From: Pseudotamlana agarivorans
Lineage (GTDB): Bacteria > Bacteroidota > Bacteroidia > Flavobacteriales > Flavobacteriaceae
Direction of reading: 5' to 3'
Assembly (NCBI RefSeq): GCF_001642835.1
Contig: NZ_LXEI01000002.1
Location: 124,001-188,000, forward strand
Length of the DNA: 64,000 bases
Position 1 is the stretch's first letter, and each line of letters opens with the position of its first letter. The translations under genes and the position numbers were made by a program. The notes under the pieces are model-generated. The model was not told the DNA's origin. It did no database searches and saw only the letters and a program-made list of their open reading frames with translations. Shown here one piece after another: positions 63,891 to 64,000 of this stretch.

Positions 63891-64000
63891 CAGGCTTGTA
63901 AAATACATGAGTTTTTAATGGTGGTCAATTTAAAATGAAATAACAAGTCCGTCAATATAAATTATCGTGTTTTTAAAATAAGTAAACCCAAACTCAACCA

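Overview
The window is a chromosomal segment of an AT-rich member of the Bacteroidota, most likely a marine-type Flavobacteriaceae. The family-level evidence is: promoters of the TTG / 19 bp / TAnnTTTG type upstream of pcm, lpdA and the PPIase operon; little Shine-Dalgarno signal; several TTG starts; bacillithiol synthesis (BshC); a small gene between parE and parC; and LysM plus type-1 binding-protein lipid/periplasmic proteins typical of the group. The genus is not determined. No rRNA, tRNA, insertion sequence, integrase or CRISPR array was found.

Layout. 1-9.7 kb is housekeeping: a truncated 3-hydroxyacyl-CoA dehydrogenase with a Gfo/Idh/MocA oxidoreductase, pcm, an NTF2-like protein, smpB, dodecin, lpdA, a two-gene ThrE-type exporter, a DEAD-box helicase and an aldose-epimerase-like protein. 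9.7-15.4 kb is a + strand run of pabB, tilS and adenine deaminase, followed by a low-complexity intergenic region that ends in about 17 copies of a heptamer abutting the start of a YheT-type hydrolase. 15.5-18.5 kb is an old-yellow-enzyme / small membrane protein / nitroreductase group divergent from an AraC regulator.

18.6-35.4 kb is the distinctive region, a nitrate/nitrite assimilation island. It holds an FdhF/YdeP-type molybdoenzyme, then nirB-nirD-DUF4202-sensor kinase-RidA-response regulator, then narK, then a 1173-residue nitrate reductase in which the Mo/[4Fe-4S] catalytic unit, an FAD-NAD(P)H reductase and a [2Fe-2S] domain are one polypeptide. That gene overlaps by one base a protein that looks like a siroheme nitrite/sulfite reductase scaffold without its metal-ligand cysteines, ending in a rubredoxin. 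The same palindrome, TAAGTAT-NN-ATACTTA, lies upstream of nirB, narK and the nitrate reductase. It is probably the operator of a local regulon, with the NarX/NarL-like pair encoded inside the nirB operon as the obvious candidate regulator. A lipocalin-like lipoprotein gene between the response regulator and narK is broken by one in-frame stop.

35.7-64 kb returns to core functions: a DMT transporter; parE, a 48-residue protein and parC; an EEP-family phosphatase; a carboxypeptidase-regulatory-like outer-envelope protein; a PhoX-like lipoprotein with a collagen-like spacer paired with a di-haem peroxidase; bshC; a PLP decarboxylase; guaA; a LysM/receptor-ligand-binding protein; three consecutive periplasmic chaperone/PPIase genes with a MoxR ATPase; and acnB behind a 24-bp perfect palindrome. 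Several intergenic regions carry hairpin repeats, one of them nested inside the guaA terminator.

Limits: protein families are assigned from recognisable motifs and overall sequence character by eye. No database search was run.
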